DNA of 64,000 bases from Cellulomonas marina. Its GTDB lineage: Bacteria; Actinomycetota; Actinomycetes; Actinomycetales; Cellulomonadaceae. Position numbers and translations under genes: made by a program. Numbering within the stretch: position 1 is the stretch's first letter; each line of letters opens with the position of its first letter. Location: assembly GCF_900111925.1 (NCBI RefSeq), contig NZ_FOKA01000010.1, positions 1 through 64,000 on the forward strand. The letters are read 5' to 3'. This document shows, in pieces, positions 50,584 through 59,504 of this stretch. Under the pieces are notes generated by a model. It searched no databases and had not been told where the DNA came from. It saw only the letters and a program-made list of their open reading frames with translations.

Positions 50584-52779
50584 ATGACGGAGCCTCCAGT
50601 CGCCGAGCGTGCCGCGTCGGTGCGCCACGCGCTGCTCTTCCAGACCACGCTCGCGCTCCTGGCGGAGTCGGCTGAGCCGCGGAAGGCCGCCGATGTCGTT
50701 GCCGCGGTGCGGGCACGTGTGCCGTTCACCGATCACGAGGCAACCCTCACCGCCAGCGGGAAGTTGCGCGGGGACACGGCCATCCGGTTCGACTCAAGCT
50801 GGGCGCGCATCGGGGGCTGGCTGCTCAAGGGCCACGACGGGTGGGAGATCACCGATCGCGGGCGCGCCGGCCTTGCCGAGTACCCCAACGCCGAGCCGCT
50901 CTACCGGGCGATGCTCGAGGACTACGAACGCGAGTTCGCCGAACGCAAGGCTGCGCAGGCTCAAGACGCCGCGAGTGCGAAGCAGGCTCGACTGGAGGCG
51001 GCTCTTGAACTCGTGGAGGCCGGCTCGTGGACGACCTACGGCGACCTGGCCGAGGTCGCGGGACTGTCGGCCCAGACCGTGGGATCGTTCGTGGCACAGA
51101 GCGAGTCGCCCAACGGGTTCAGGGTCCTCTCAGCGAATGGCAAGGTCTCCGAGGGCTTCCGGTGGGCGGACCCTGACCGGAGAGACGACCCGCGGGCGCT
51201 CCTGGCGGAGGAGGGCGTCGAGTTCGACCAGGAAGACCGCGCCTCCCAGGCTCAGCGACTGACCGCCTACGAACTGGTCCAGCTTCTCGACGGCGAGAGT
51301 GGCGAAGCACCCCGGCGCGCGTGGCTCATCCGGGGTGGCAACGTGAACGGCAAGAACCTCATCCCACAGTGGCTGAGCCTCGGCTGGTGCTCCATTGCAG
51401 CGAGCCAGATCCGACCGCTGGACCTGCCCCTGACCCGCCGCCAGATCGCCGAGATAGTCGAGATCGACTACGCGCAGAAGTCGTACAACACCCGCAACGA
51501 GAAGGTCACCGAGGTCGATCTCTTCCTGAACCGGGTGCAGCCGGGTGACCTCGTGCTCACCAACGACGGGGCGCGGTTCTACCTCGGGGAGATCACAGGC
51601 GCTGCCACCTCGGTGGCGAGCACGGACGACCGGTCCAATCTCCGACGGCCCGTGACGTGGCTCAACCCGGAGTCCCCTGTTGACCTGGTCGACCTGCCGT
51701 CCGGTGTCAAGCCGCTGCTCTCCTCGCAGCAGCCGATCGTCGACCTCACGAGCGACGTCGCAGCCCTCAGGGCGCTCGTCGTGACCGACGAACCGGCGCA
51801 GGAGGCGGCCAAGGAGAAGGCGACGCCCGAGCTACGACTGGCGCCCGCGACGGACGGGCTGGCCGCGCGCCTGTTGGTCTCACGAGTGTGGCTCCAGGAC
51901 TGCATCGATCTCCTCGCCGACCGGCGACAGATGATCTTCTACGGCCCTCCTGGGACCGGGAAGACGTACCTCGCGCAGGAGATCGCCGCACACCTGACGG
52001 ACGAGCCGAACGTCAAGCTGGTCCAGTTCCACCCGTCATACAGCTACGAGGACTTCTTCGAGGGGTACCGGCCCGCGCCGTCGCCCGACGGTAGCGGTAC
52101 TGTGGGATTCGCTCTCGTCCCGGGTCCGTTCCGCCGTCTCGTCGACGCGGCCCGGGAGAACCCGGCCACCGCCTACGTCCTGATCATCGATGAGATCAAC
52201 CGGGCCAACCTGGCGAAGGTGTTCGGCGAGCTGTACTTCCTGCTGGAGTACCGCGACCGGTCCATCGACCTGCTCTACTCCACAGGCACGGAGGCCGGCT
52301 TCACGATGCCGTCCAACGTGTTCGTCATCGGCACGATGAACACGGCGGATCGCTCGATCGCTCTGGTCGATGCGGCCATGCGGCGGCGGTTCGCGTTCAA
52401 GGCTCTCCACCCGAGCACCGAGCCCACCCGGAGCATGCTCGACAAGTGGCTCGCGGCACAGGGGCTGCCGGACAGGAACGCTCGCGTGCTGGACCGCCTC
52501 AACGAGCTCATCAAGGACGAGGACTTCAAGATCGGCCCGTCGTACTTCATGCGGGACAGCGTGTACTCCGACGGTGGGCTGAGGCTCATGTGGGAGACCT
52601 CGATCCTGCCCCTTCTCGAGGAGCACCACTTCGGCGAGGGCATCGACGTGGCGAAGGAGTACGGCCTGGACCGGATCCTCAAGCGCGCCACGAGCGGCAT
52701 GGACGACGAGCCGGCGAAGCCGACCGGGGAGAACGACGAAGGGCCCGATGCGCCGAGCGAGATCACGAACGCCGAGTAG
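50584..52779 (+). CDS. McrB-type AAA+ GTPase with Mrr_N, ATL-like and EVE-like modules
   Basis: A 731-residue motor subunit of a type IV restriction system. The AAA+ domain has GPPGTGKT at 454-461, the McrB signature IIDEINRANLAKVFGELYFLLE from about 534, and NTADRS near 587. Three modules precede it. Residues 13-105 form an Mrr_N-like winged helix. Residues 147-200 (GSWTTYGDLAEVAG, then VLSANGKVS) resemble alkyltransferase-like proteins, with no PCHR cysteine. Residues 246-385 (WLIRGGNVNGK, QPGDLVLTNDG, YLGEITG) resemble EVE/PUA modified-base readers. It should load McrC on modified DNA. ATG with GGAGG upstream; 3 bp separate it from mcrC. Confidence 0.88.
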   Translation: MTEPPVAERAASVRHALLFQTTLALLAESAEPRKAADVVAAVRARVPFTDHEATLTASGKLRGDTAIRFDSSWARIGGWLLKGHDGWEITDRGRAGLAEYPNAEPLYRAMLEDYEREFAERKAAQAQDAASAKQARLEAALELVEAGSWTTYGDLAEVAGLSAQTVGSFVAQSESPNGFRVLSANGKVSEGFRWADPDRRDDPRALLAEEGVEFDQEDRASQAQRLTAYELVQLLDGESGEAPRRAWLIRGGNVNGKNLIPQWLSLGWCSIAASQIRPLDLPLTRRQIAEIVEIDYAQKSYNTRNEKVTEVDLFLNRVQPGDLVLTNDGARFYLGEITGAATSVASTDDRSNLRRPVTWLNPESPVDLVDLPSGVKPLLSSQQPIVDLTSDVAALRALVVTDEPAQEAAKEKATPELRLAPATDGLAARLLVSRVWLQDCIDLLADRRQMIFYGPPGTGKTYLAQEIAAHLTDEPNVKLVQFHPSYSYEDFFEGYRPAPSPDGSGTVGFALVPGPFRRLVDAARENPATAYVLIIDEINRANLAKVFGELYFLLEYRDRSIDLLYSTGTEAGFTMPSNVFVIGTMNTADRSIALVDAAMRRRFAFKALHPSTEPTRSMLDKWLAAQGLPDRNARVLDRLNELIKDEDFKIGPSYFMRDSVYSDGGLRLMWETSILPLLEEHHFGEGIDVAKEYGLDRILKRATSGMDDEPAKPTGENDEGPDAPSEITNAE

Positions 52780-52782
52780 CAC

Positions 52783-53985
52783 GTGCGCATCGAGCTCAGG
52801 GAGACGGGAACCGCGGTCGAGGTTCGGCTGAGCACCGCTCAGGGCCTGGCCCTTCGCGGGTCGGAGCTCGTCTCCGCTGTGCCGTCGACGACTCCGGGAT
52901 GGTGGCTCGTCGGGCCCGCCAGCAAGGTCGGCGTCGCGCGAGTGGGGGACGTCGAGCTCTGGGTTGAGCCCAAGGTCTCGATCCGGCGGCTGTTCTTCCT
53001 GCTCGGCTACGCGCGCGATGGGCGTGGATGGCGCGAGGAAGACCTGCATCTCCAGGAGGACGCGGACCTCCTCGTGGCCGTGGCGACCGCGTTCGCTCGC
53101 CAGGCCGAACGAGCGACCCAACAGGGCTTGATCCAGGGCTACCGGGTCGAGGAGACCGCGTCGGCGGTCCTGCGGGGACGCGTCCGGACGGCTGAGCAGC
53201 TGAAGAAGCGCTTCGGCCTCGCCGTGCCGCTCGAGGTCCGCTACGACGAGTACGGCGTCGACATCGCGGAGAACCAGCTGCTGCGCGGAGCGGCCGAAGT
53301 GCTGCTTCGGCTCCGCGGTGTGGACGCCTTGACCCGCAGGTCACTGCTCCGGCTTGTGCGGGCCGCGGTAGACGTCACGCCGATCCGCCGCGGGTTGCCG
53401 CTTCCTTCCTGGCAACCGTCGAGACTCAACGCCCGCTACCACCTCGCGCTTCAACTGGCCGAGCTCGTGCTCCAAGGAGCCTCGGTCGAGCAAGCCCCGG
53501 GGCCCTATGGCGTCAGCGGCTTCATGGTCGACATGGCGAAGCTCTTCGAGGACTTCCTCACCGTCGCACTGGGCGAAGCGCTTGTTCGCCGCGGTGGCGT
53601 GTGCAGACCTCAGGAGAAGTGGCGCCTGGACGAAGCCGACGCGATCGAGATGAAGCCCGATCTCGTCTGGTACGCCGCGGGTCAGAGCGGCCCCACGGCC
53701 GTCATCGACGCCAAGTACAAGGCCGAGAAGCCCAGCGGCTTCCCCAACGCCGACCTCTACCAGATGCTCGCCTACTGCTCCGTGACGGGCCTCGACCGCG
53801 GGCACCTCGTGTATGCGAAGGGCAACGAGGTCGCGCAGAGTCACGACGTTCGACGCGCGGGTATCCGCCTCGTGCAGCACACGCTCGACCTGGACCAGGA
53901 ACCGGCGGCCCTGCTGGACCAGGTCGACCAGCTGGCCGACAGAATCGCCGCCCCGATCCTCCGGAGCCTCGGGGCGGCGCGGTAG
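52783..53985 (+). CDS. mcrC: McrC-type nuclease subunit
   Basis: A 400-residue partner of the preceding McrB. The N-terminal half is the beta-rich McrB-binding region; the C-terminal nuclease has the PD-(D/E)XK core as KPDLVWYA (Asp near 292) and AVIDAKYK (DxK, 309-311), followed by DLYQMLAYC, typical of McrC. It should cleave DNA when loaded by McrB. The GTG start lies 3 bp after the mcrB stop. The protein looks complete and the catalytic residues are intact. Confidence 0.88.
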   Translation: MRIELRETGTAVEVRLSTAQGLALRGSELVSAVPSTTPGWWLVGPASKVGVARVGDVELWVEPKVSIRRLFFLLGYARDGRGWREEDLHLQEDADLLVAVATAFARQAERATQQGLIQGYRVEETASAVLRGRVRTAEQLKKRFGLAVPLEVRYDEYGVDIAENQLLRGAAEVLLRLRGVDALTRRSLLRLVRAAVDVTPIRRGLPLPSWQPSRLNARYHLALQLAELVLQGASVEQAPGPYGVSGFMVDMAKLFEDFLTVALGEALVRRGGVCRPQEKWRLDEADAIEMKPDLVWYAAGQSGPTAVIDAKYKAEKPSGFPNADLYQMLAYCSVTGLDRGHLVYAKGNEVAQSHDVRRAGIRLVQHTLDLDQEPAALLDQVDQLADRIAAPILRSLGAAR

Positions 53986-54079
53986 CGGCTCAGCAACCGA
54001 TGTCGACGTCGAGAGCCGACGTGATGACTCGTCGGATGTCCCCACCCGCGGGCGGTCGAGTCTGCGGCACGATGTGGAT

Positions 54080-54733
54080 GTGACCGACGGTGACGGGAGC
54101 GGCGTGGAGGTACCGGGCACCCAGGCGGCCCCATTCACGGTTGGACGACTCAGGGCCGAGCTCGTCGGCTGGCCCGACGAGACACCCGTCGCCGTCCTCG
54201 CCCAGCGTTCGTTCGACGGGTCCTCATGGGCGTCGCTGGACGTCATCGCCGCGGGTTCGGGTTCCATTGACAGCCTTGACGGGGCCGGTTCGGGCTCGGT
54301 GTTCCCGCTCGTCGCGGCACTCCCCGGCGTTGAGGCGGGTGACGGTCGAGCTCCCTGGCGTCACGTGGCAACCGTTCACGTGCTCGGGACTCCGGCGAGC
54401 TACTCGACGGCCGCAGAGAAGCCCTGGCGCGAGGCCGTGAGGAACGCGGTGGCAGGAGCGGTTTCGACACCTGGGTCAGGCGCCTTCGCAGTGCGACTGG
54501 ACTTCAGAACCGCTCGGCCGCAGCGTAGGGGCGAGTCGTGGGACCTCGACAATCTGGCGAAATGCACGATCGACGCGCTCGAGGGCGCGCTCGGCGCGCG
54601 CACATGGAAGGGGCCGCGTCAGGTTGCTGACCACCTCGTCGTCCACCTCCAAGCGACGAAGCGTGAGGTCGTCGGTGACGAGTCCACGGGCGCCACGATC
54701 GAGGTCTGGTCGCGGGAGTCCGGCGACTCCTGA
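54080..54733 (+). CDS. RusA-like Holliday junction resolvase domain protein
   Basis: A 217-residue protein. Its C-terminal half shows the RusA signature WDLDNLAKCTIDALEG at about residues 154-169, whose aspartates bind metal, and a later HLVVHLQATKREV that fits the core beta strand and lysine. The N-terminal half (FTVGRLRAELVGWPDETPVAVLA) is a separate small domain of unknown role also seen in actinobacterial proteins of the DUF6225 type, by eye. It could resolve recombination intermediates of the element. Start is a GTG at 54080 or 54074. It follows McrC by 94 bp. Confidence 0.68.
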   Translation: MTDGDGSGVEVPGTQAAPFTVGRLRAELVGWPDETPVAVLAQRSFDGSSWASLDVIAAGSGSIDSLDGAGSGSVFPLVAALPGVEAGDGRAPWRHVATVHVLGTPASYSTAAEKPWREAVRNAVAGAVSTPGSGAFAVRLDFRTARPQRRGESWDLDNLAKCTIDALEGALGARTWKGPRQVADHLVVHLQATKREVVGDESTGATIEVWSRESGDS

Positions 54734-54776
54734 GCCGTAGGGGCAGCGCATCTGGGGATGGCGCCGTTCGCGGGCC

Positions 54777-55481
54777 CTACCGGAGCAGCGTCTCCGCCGT
54801 GCGGATCACGCGGGCCGCCGCGCGACGCTTGCGTCCGGACCGCTCGTGGTGACGCACGCCTTCCCGGCGCGTGTGGCGTCGGGCAGCAAGAACCAGACCC
54901 GGAGGGACGGCGTCGACGAGCACGGAGGAGCGATCAGTGAACTTGACGAGGGCGTAGCTGCCGGGCGGCAGGCTCGCGTCAGCGAGCCAGAGGTCGATGA
55001 CAGCGCCGGTGCGAACGTCGACCGCGTCGGCGCGCTGCCCGGCGGCGGTGGACCACACAGTGCGAAGGATGCAGAGCAGCGCGTGATGCGGAAGACCGGA
55101 GAGGACGCGGAGTTCCTGGACGCGAACGAAGGCGCGACGATCGCCAGCCGGCTGGATCGCAGCGCGCGTCGCCGACGTCGCGAGCCACACGAGTGATGCG
55201 ATGACCGCTGCCAGCCAGCCGAGCGATAGTGCGCGGTCGGTACCGAGCCGACGGACTTCGTTCTGGAGCACGACGGGGGCGACGACCACAACCAGCTGCA
55301 CCGCGAGGGGCGTAGCCACCGCTCGCGCCCATCGCGCCCCCTCGCGAAGGATCAGCCTGGTCATCGCGTCACCGTCCCACCGCGCTCGGACGTTCGAGGC
55401 CTGGCGTCGGCGGAGCAGGGCGACGTTGTCAGTGGCGTCCGCGAGAGTGGTGTACCGGTAGCCCGGTGAGCGTGTCGTCAT
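54777..55481 (-). CDS. Hypothetical membrane protein
   Basis: A 234-residue protein with two hydrophobic helices (AVATPLAVQLVVVVAPVVL; SLGWLAAVIASLVWLATSA) near residues 55-105. A soluble C-terminal domain has a YALVKFTDRSSVLVDAV strand-rich part and ends in a basic, Arg-rich tail. No family is recognised. It is convergent with the RusA-like gene and lies just before an IS256-family transposase gene. Confidence 0.55.
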   Translation of the reverse strand: MTTRSPGYRYTTLADATDNVALLRRRQASNVRARWDGDAMTRLILREGARWARAVATPLAVQLVVVVAPVVLQNEVRRLGTDRALSLGWLAAVIASLVWLATSATRAAIQPAGDRRAFVRVQELRVLSGLPHHALLCILRTVWSTAAGQRADAVDVRTGAVIDLWLADASLPPGSYALVKFTDRSSVLVDAVPPGLVLAARRHTRREGVRHHERSGRKRRAAARVIRTAETLLR

Positions 55482-55550
55482 AGACGAGCGCGGTCACCGC
55501 GTGACCCTTCGAGTGAACCTCTCACAGCACCCTCGAAGTGGAGCAACACG

Positions 55551-56798
55551 ATGACCGCACCGTCGAGTATCGACCCTGCCCGCGTTCTGCACGAGCACCT
55601 CGCCCAGGCCTCACCCGATCTCTTGCGCGAGCTGCTTGGCACCTTCATCGACGCCTTGCTGTCGGCCGAGGCGGACGCGGTGTGCGGGGCCGGGTGGGGC
55701 GAGGTGTCCGACCAGCGGGTCAACCGCCGCAACGGCTACCGCCACCGCGACCTGGACACCCGGGTCGGCACGATCGACGTCGCGGTGCCGAAGCTGCGCA
55801 CCGGGTCCTACTTCCCCGAGTGGCTGCTGACCCGCCGCCGGCGCGCCGAGCAGGCCCTGACCAGCGTGGTGGCGACCTGCTACCTGCTCGGGGTCAGCAC
55901 CCGCCGGATGGACAAGCTCGTGCAGTCCCTGGGCATCACCAGCCTGTCGCGGTCGCAGGTGTCCGAGATGGCCAAGGACCTCGACGGCCAGGTGGAGGCG
56001 TTCCGCACCCGCCCGTTGGACGCCGGCCCGTACACGTTCGTCGCCGCCGACGCGTTGACGATGAAGGTCCGCGAGGCCGGGCGGGTGGTCAACGCCGTGG
56101 TGCTGGTCGCGACCGGCGTCAACGGGGACGGGCACCGGGAGGTCCTCGGGGTGCAGGTCACCACGTCCGAAACGGCCGCAGCGTGGTTGACGTTCTTCAA
56201 GGACCTGGTCGCCCGCGGCCTGGGCGGGGTCCGGTTGGTGACCTCCGACGCGCACTCCGGGCTGGTCGCCGCGATCGGTGCGACCCTGCCCGGGGCGACC
56301 TGGCAACGGTGCCGCACCCACTACGCCGCGAACCTGATGTCCACCTGCCCGAAGTCCTCGTGGCCGGCGGTGAAGGCGATGCTGCACAGCGTGTACGACC
56401 AGCCCGACGCGGCCTCGGTGCACGCCCAGTACGACAAGCTCCTGGACTCCGTGGCGGCCCGGCTGCCCGACGTCCACGACCACCTGGACGCCGCCCGCGC
56501 CGACGTCCTGGCGTTCACCGGCTTCCCGCGGGACCTGTGGCGACAGGTCTGGTCGAACAACCCCAACGAGCGGCTCAACCGCGAGATCCGCCGCCGCACC
56601 GACGTCGTCGGGATCTTCCCGGACCGCGGCTCGGTCATCCGGCTCGTCGGGGCGGTGCTAGCCGAGCAGCACGACGAATGGGCCGAAGGACGCCGCTACC
56701 TCGGCCTGGACATCCTCGCCCGCGCACGCCTGACCGCCGTCCCCGGCACCGTTGTCGAGGAGGTGACCACCGACCAATTCCAGGCACTGACCGCCTGA
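55551..56798 (+). CDS. IS256 family transposase
   Basis: A 415-residue mutator-type (IS256) transposase. The DDE residues fall in AADALTMKV (D), TSDAHSGLV (D) and NPNERLNREI (E), and the QRCRTHYAANL segment is characteristic. It looks full length. The downstream flank at about 56824-56846 (GCTACACCACTCCCCAGGA followed by CTTG) resembles a usual IS256-type right end. The matching inverted copy was not found in the 70 bp upstream, so the left end is diverged or lost and the exact boundaries stay unset. It probably inserted within the element. Confidence 0.9.
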   Translation: MTAPSSIDPARVLHEHLAQASPDLLRELLGTFIDALLSAEADAVCGAGWGEVSDQRVNRRNGYRHRDLDTRVGTIDVAVPKLRTGSYFPEWLLTRRRRAEQALTSVVATCYLLGVSTRRMDKLVQSLGITSLSRSQVSEMAKDLDGQVEAFRTRPLDAGPYTFVAADALTMKVREAGRVVNAVVLVATGVNGDGHREVLGVQVTTSETAAAWLTFFKDLVARGLGGVRLVTSDAHSGLVAAIGATLPGATWQRCRTHYAANLMSTCPKSSWPAVKAMLHSVYDQPDAASVHAQYDKLLDSVAARLPDVHDHLDAARADVLAFTGFPRDLWRQVWSNNPNERLNREIRRRTDVVGIFPDRGSVIRLVGAVLAEQHDEWAEGRRYLGLDILARARLTAVPGTVVEEVTTDQFQALTA

Positions 56799-56922
56799 AC
56801 ACGACCTCGAGGATCACGCCGAACCGCTACACCACTCCCCAGGACTTGACCGACGCCGGAGGCGTGCGGTGCGCGCCGCCGGGGCTCCCTGGGTCGATCC
56901 TGCCGACGCGAGGAGGCGCACC

Positions 56923-57777
56923 TTGAACGACGCGGCCACGACACCGGCCCCCACGCTGCGCGACCGCGCGCTGGCCTACGCGGCCGCCGGTATCGCCGTC
57001 TTCCCGTGTGTGCCCGGCGGCAAGACACCGCTGACGGCGAACGGCTTTTACGACGCGACGACCGACGCCGACCGCATCCACCGGTGGTGGTCGATGCGCC
57101 CGTCCGCGAACATCGCCACCCCGACGGGGGCTCCTGGCTTCGACGTGCTCGACGTCGACGTCCGTCCCGACGGCAACGGCTGGCACGCGTTCCACCGCGC
57201 CCAGGCCGCCGGGCTGGTCGACGGCTGGGTACGGGCCGTCCTGACGCCGTCGGGCGGCCTGCACCTGCACTACCCCGGCACCGACCAGCACAACGGCAGC
57301 CTCCGCGGGTTGCATGTCGACTTCCGGGCGACCGGCGGGTACGTCCTGCTGCCGCCGTCGTTCGGCCAGACCAAGGCCTACTCCCGCGACTACCAGTTGA
57401 TCGCCACGCGGCCGGGGCCCGGCCGCCCGCTGGACTGGAGCGCCGTCGTCGATCTCCTCACCCCGGTCACCGTGCGTGGTGGCCTCCGTCAGGGCATCGC
57501 CCGTCAGCGCGAGGGTGGCGACCCGACGCCGGCACTCGCCGCGCACGTGGCGCGGCAGCCCGAGGGCAACCGCGACAACGCCCTGTTCTGGGCCGCGTGC
57601 CGAGCGGCCGAGGCCGGCGTGCAGGACTTCGAGCCGCTCGTCACGGCCGCCGTCAGCGCCGGTCTCAGCGAGCGCGAGGCGGCGCGCACCGTCCTTAGCG
57701 CCCAACGCACGGTCGGCGAGGCCGCCCGACCGGCGTCGGAAGCTCGCCCCGTACCCGCCGCCCCCGCCCGGCTCTGA
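56923..57777 (+). CDS. Bifunctional DNA primase/polymerase (prim-pol) domain protein
   Basis: A 284-residue protein with the archaeo-eukaryotic primase-like prim-pol domain. The catalytic DVD is in VLDVDVRPDG near residue 74, the conserved histidine motif in TPSGGLHLHYP near 110, and the third acid in VDFRATGGYVLLPPS near 132. No helicase domain follows, unlike longer plasmid versions. It may prime replication of the excised element. The TTG at 56923 has AGGAGG six bases upstream, better than earlier in-frame starts. The excisionase gene follows by 10 bp. Confidence 0.82.
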   Translation: MNDAATTPAPTLRDRALAYAAAGIAVFPCVPGGKTPLTANGFYDATTDADRIHRWWSMRPSANIATPTGAPGFDVLDVDVRPDGNGWHAFHRAQAAGLVDGWVRAVLTPSGGLHLHYPGTDQHNGSLRGLHVDFRATGGYVLLPPSFGQTKAYSRDYQLIATRPGPGRPLDWSAVVDLLTPVTVRGGLRQGIARQREGGDPTPALAAHVARQPEGNRDNALFWAACRAAEAGVQDFEPLVTAAVSAGLSEREAARTVLSAQRTVGEAARPASEARPVPAAPARL

Positions 57778-57787
57778 GGAGACCGCC

Positions 57788-58045
57788 ATGCCGCGCTCGC
57801 GTACCAGTGCCGCCGCGACGACGTCGCGCGGGAGGGTGGCTGGCGTCGCTCCACCGACCGTCGAGCGGCTGTGGACCATCGGGGAGGTCTCGGCGTTCCT
57901 CGGCATCCCGATCGCGACGCTCCACCAGTGGCGCTACCTCGGCACCGGACCGGATGCCTACCGCGTCGGCAAGCATCTGCGCTACAGCCCGGTCGCCGTG
58001 CAGGCCTGGCTCGAGAGCGAGTGCCGGCGTGAGGTGAGTGCCTGA
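57788..58045 (+). CDS. Excisionase-like helix-turn-helix protein
   Basis: An 85-residue protein with a MerR-like winged helix of the HTH_17/Xis type: LWTIGEVSAFLGIPIATLHQW, then GTGPDAYRVGKHLRY and VAVQAWLE. Such proteins direct the integrase towards excision and often sit directly upstream of it, as here with 2 bp between the genes. A basic, Ser/Thr-rich N-terminal tail of about 25 residues precedes the domain. Confidence 0.82.
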   Translation: MPRSRTSAAATTSRGRVAGVAPPTVERLWTIGEVSAFLGIPIATLHQWRYLGTGPDAYRVGKHLRYSPVAVQAWLESECRREVSA

Positions 58046-58047
58046 CC

Positions 58048-59199
58048 GTGGCCGGGAACGTCAAGAAGCGTCCGGACGGGATGTGGCGCGCCAGGTACCG
58101 CGACGCAACCGGCAAAGAGCGAGCCCGCCACTTCGCCCGCAAGACCGACGCCGAACGCTGGCTCGCTGCGCAGGCGTCGTCCATCGCCCGGGGCGACTGG
58201 GTGGACCCCGCCAAGGCGCGGGTCACCGTGCAGGAGTGGTCGCAGGTCTGGCTGGCGACCAAGGCGCACCTGCGGCCCCGCACGCGGGAGAAGTACGAGA
58301 GCGCCCTGCGCGTGTGGGTCCTCCCGAGGTGGGGTCGGGTCGCGCTCGCCGACATCACCCACGCCGATCTCGTCCGGTGGGTCGCGGACATCCAGGCCAA
58401 CCGCAGCCCGGCGCACACGCGGCACACGCTCATCGTGATGTCGCAGATGCTCAAGCTCGCGGTGCGGGACGGGCGGCTCAGCAGGAACGTCGCGGACGGC
58501 GTCCCGAAGCCGCGGCTGACGCGGCCGGTCCAGCGGTTCCTGAGCAACGAGGAGGTCGCCCGACTCGCAGCGGAGCTGCCCGAGCCGTACGACTTGCTGG
58601 TCGTCCTGCTCGCGTTCACCGGCCTGCGGTTCGGCGAGGCTGCGGGGCTCCAGGTGGGCGACGTCGACCTTGGGCGCGGCCGCGTCACCGTCAACTGGAG
58701 CGTCACGGAGCTGGCGCGCGGGGGACTGCACCGCGACGCCCCGAAGACGTACCGGCGCCGCGCCGTCCCCATCCCGGCCTTCCTCGTCGACCGCCTGCGC
58801 GCGTACGTGGCGGGGAAGCCCGCCGACGCGCCGCTGTTCACCGCGAGCAAGGGCGGCACGCTGAGGAACTCGAACTTCCGGCACTACTTCTTCGATCCCG
58901 CCGTCCAGCGCGCTGGCCTCGCGCCGCTCACGCCGCACAACCTGAGGGACACCGCCGCGAGCCTGGCCGTAGCGTCGGGGGCGAACGTGAAGGCGGTCCA
59001 GCGAATGCTCGGGCATGCGTCGGCGTCGATGACGTTGGACGTGTACTCGGGGCTGTTCGACGCCGAGCTCGACGACGTTGCGGAGCGGATGACCGCCGCC
59101 GCGACCGAGGCGCTCGGTGCCTGGGGCCGGAGCAGTGAGGACATCGAACCGGCGGTTCCCGAAGCGAGTCGGAAGCGTCACGCACCGGGGGGGACCTGA
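58048..59199 (+). CDS. int: Tyrosine recombinase (integrase)
   Basis: A 383-residue tyrosine integrase. The N-terminal AP2-like arm-binding region and SAM-like core-binding domain (WLATKAHLRPRTREKYESAL) precede the catalytic domain. Catalytic residues: R near 191 in TGLRFGEAAGL, HxxR in PHNLRDTAAS near 297, H in MLGHASASMT near 322 and Tyr in LDVYSGLF near 332. It should recombine the tRNA-Lys 3' site. It lies 1.7 kb from the intact tRNA and is translated right after the excisionase gene. Confidence 0.93.
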   Translation: MAGNVKKRPDGMWRARYRDATGKERARHFARKTDAERWLAAQASSIARGDWVDPAKARVTVQEWSQVWLATKAHLRPRTREKYESALRVWVLPRWGRVALADITHADLVRWVADIQANRSPAHTRHTLIVMSQMLKLAVRDGRLSRNVADGVPKPRLTRPVQRFLSNEEVARLAAELPEPYDLLVVLLAFTGLRFGEAAGLQVGDVDLGRGRVTVNWSVTELARGGLHRDAPKTYRRRAVPIPAFLVDRLRAYVAGKPADAPLFTASKGGTLRNSNFRHYFFDPAVQRAGLAPLTPHNLRDTAASLAVASGANVKAVQRMLGHASASMTLDVYSGLFDAELDDVAERMTAAATEALGAWGRSSEDIEPAVPEASRKRHAPGGT

Positions 59200-59361
59200 T
59201 CGAATCGAGGGGGCGCGATCGCATGGCGGGCCCCGCTGGCGCTCTTCTGATCAGCACGGACGCGTTCGTCGACCCGCGGACTAGCGCCGTGGAGGCTGCC
59301 GCGATGGTGGGGCCGGCCGCGACCGTCGAGCCACCTGGTCCTGCGACGGTCTCACCTCTGG

Positions 59362-59404
59362 GTGCAGCTTCGGCGTCGGGGGGCGGCCGACGCCGAAGCT
59401 GCAC
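59362..59404. terminator. Perfect 18-bp hairpin between int and parA
   Basis: GTGCAGCTTCGGCGTCGG and its exact complement, with a 7-base loop, lie in the 305-bp gap between the convergent int and parA genes. It probably terminates transcription from both sides. Nothing else in the gap looks coding; a TATCCGT/ACGGATA dyad lies at 59451-59481. Confidence 0.78.
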
Positions 59405-59504
59405 TGTCGCGCGACACCGGTTGCGCCTAGCGAAGAGCGTGGCGAAGGCATATCCGTCGGTTTCCGGCCGGCCCACGGATACCCGCGGGCCGGGCCGAAG
59501 ACCC

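Noticed and set aside
55482..55550. Left inverted repeat of the IS256 element
   Set aside because: No sequence complementary to the downstream end was found, so no element boundary was drawn.
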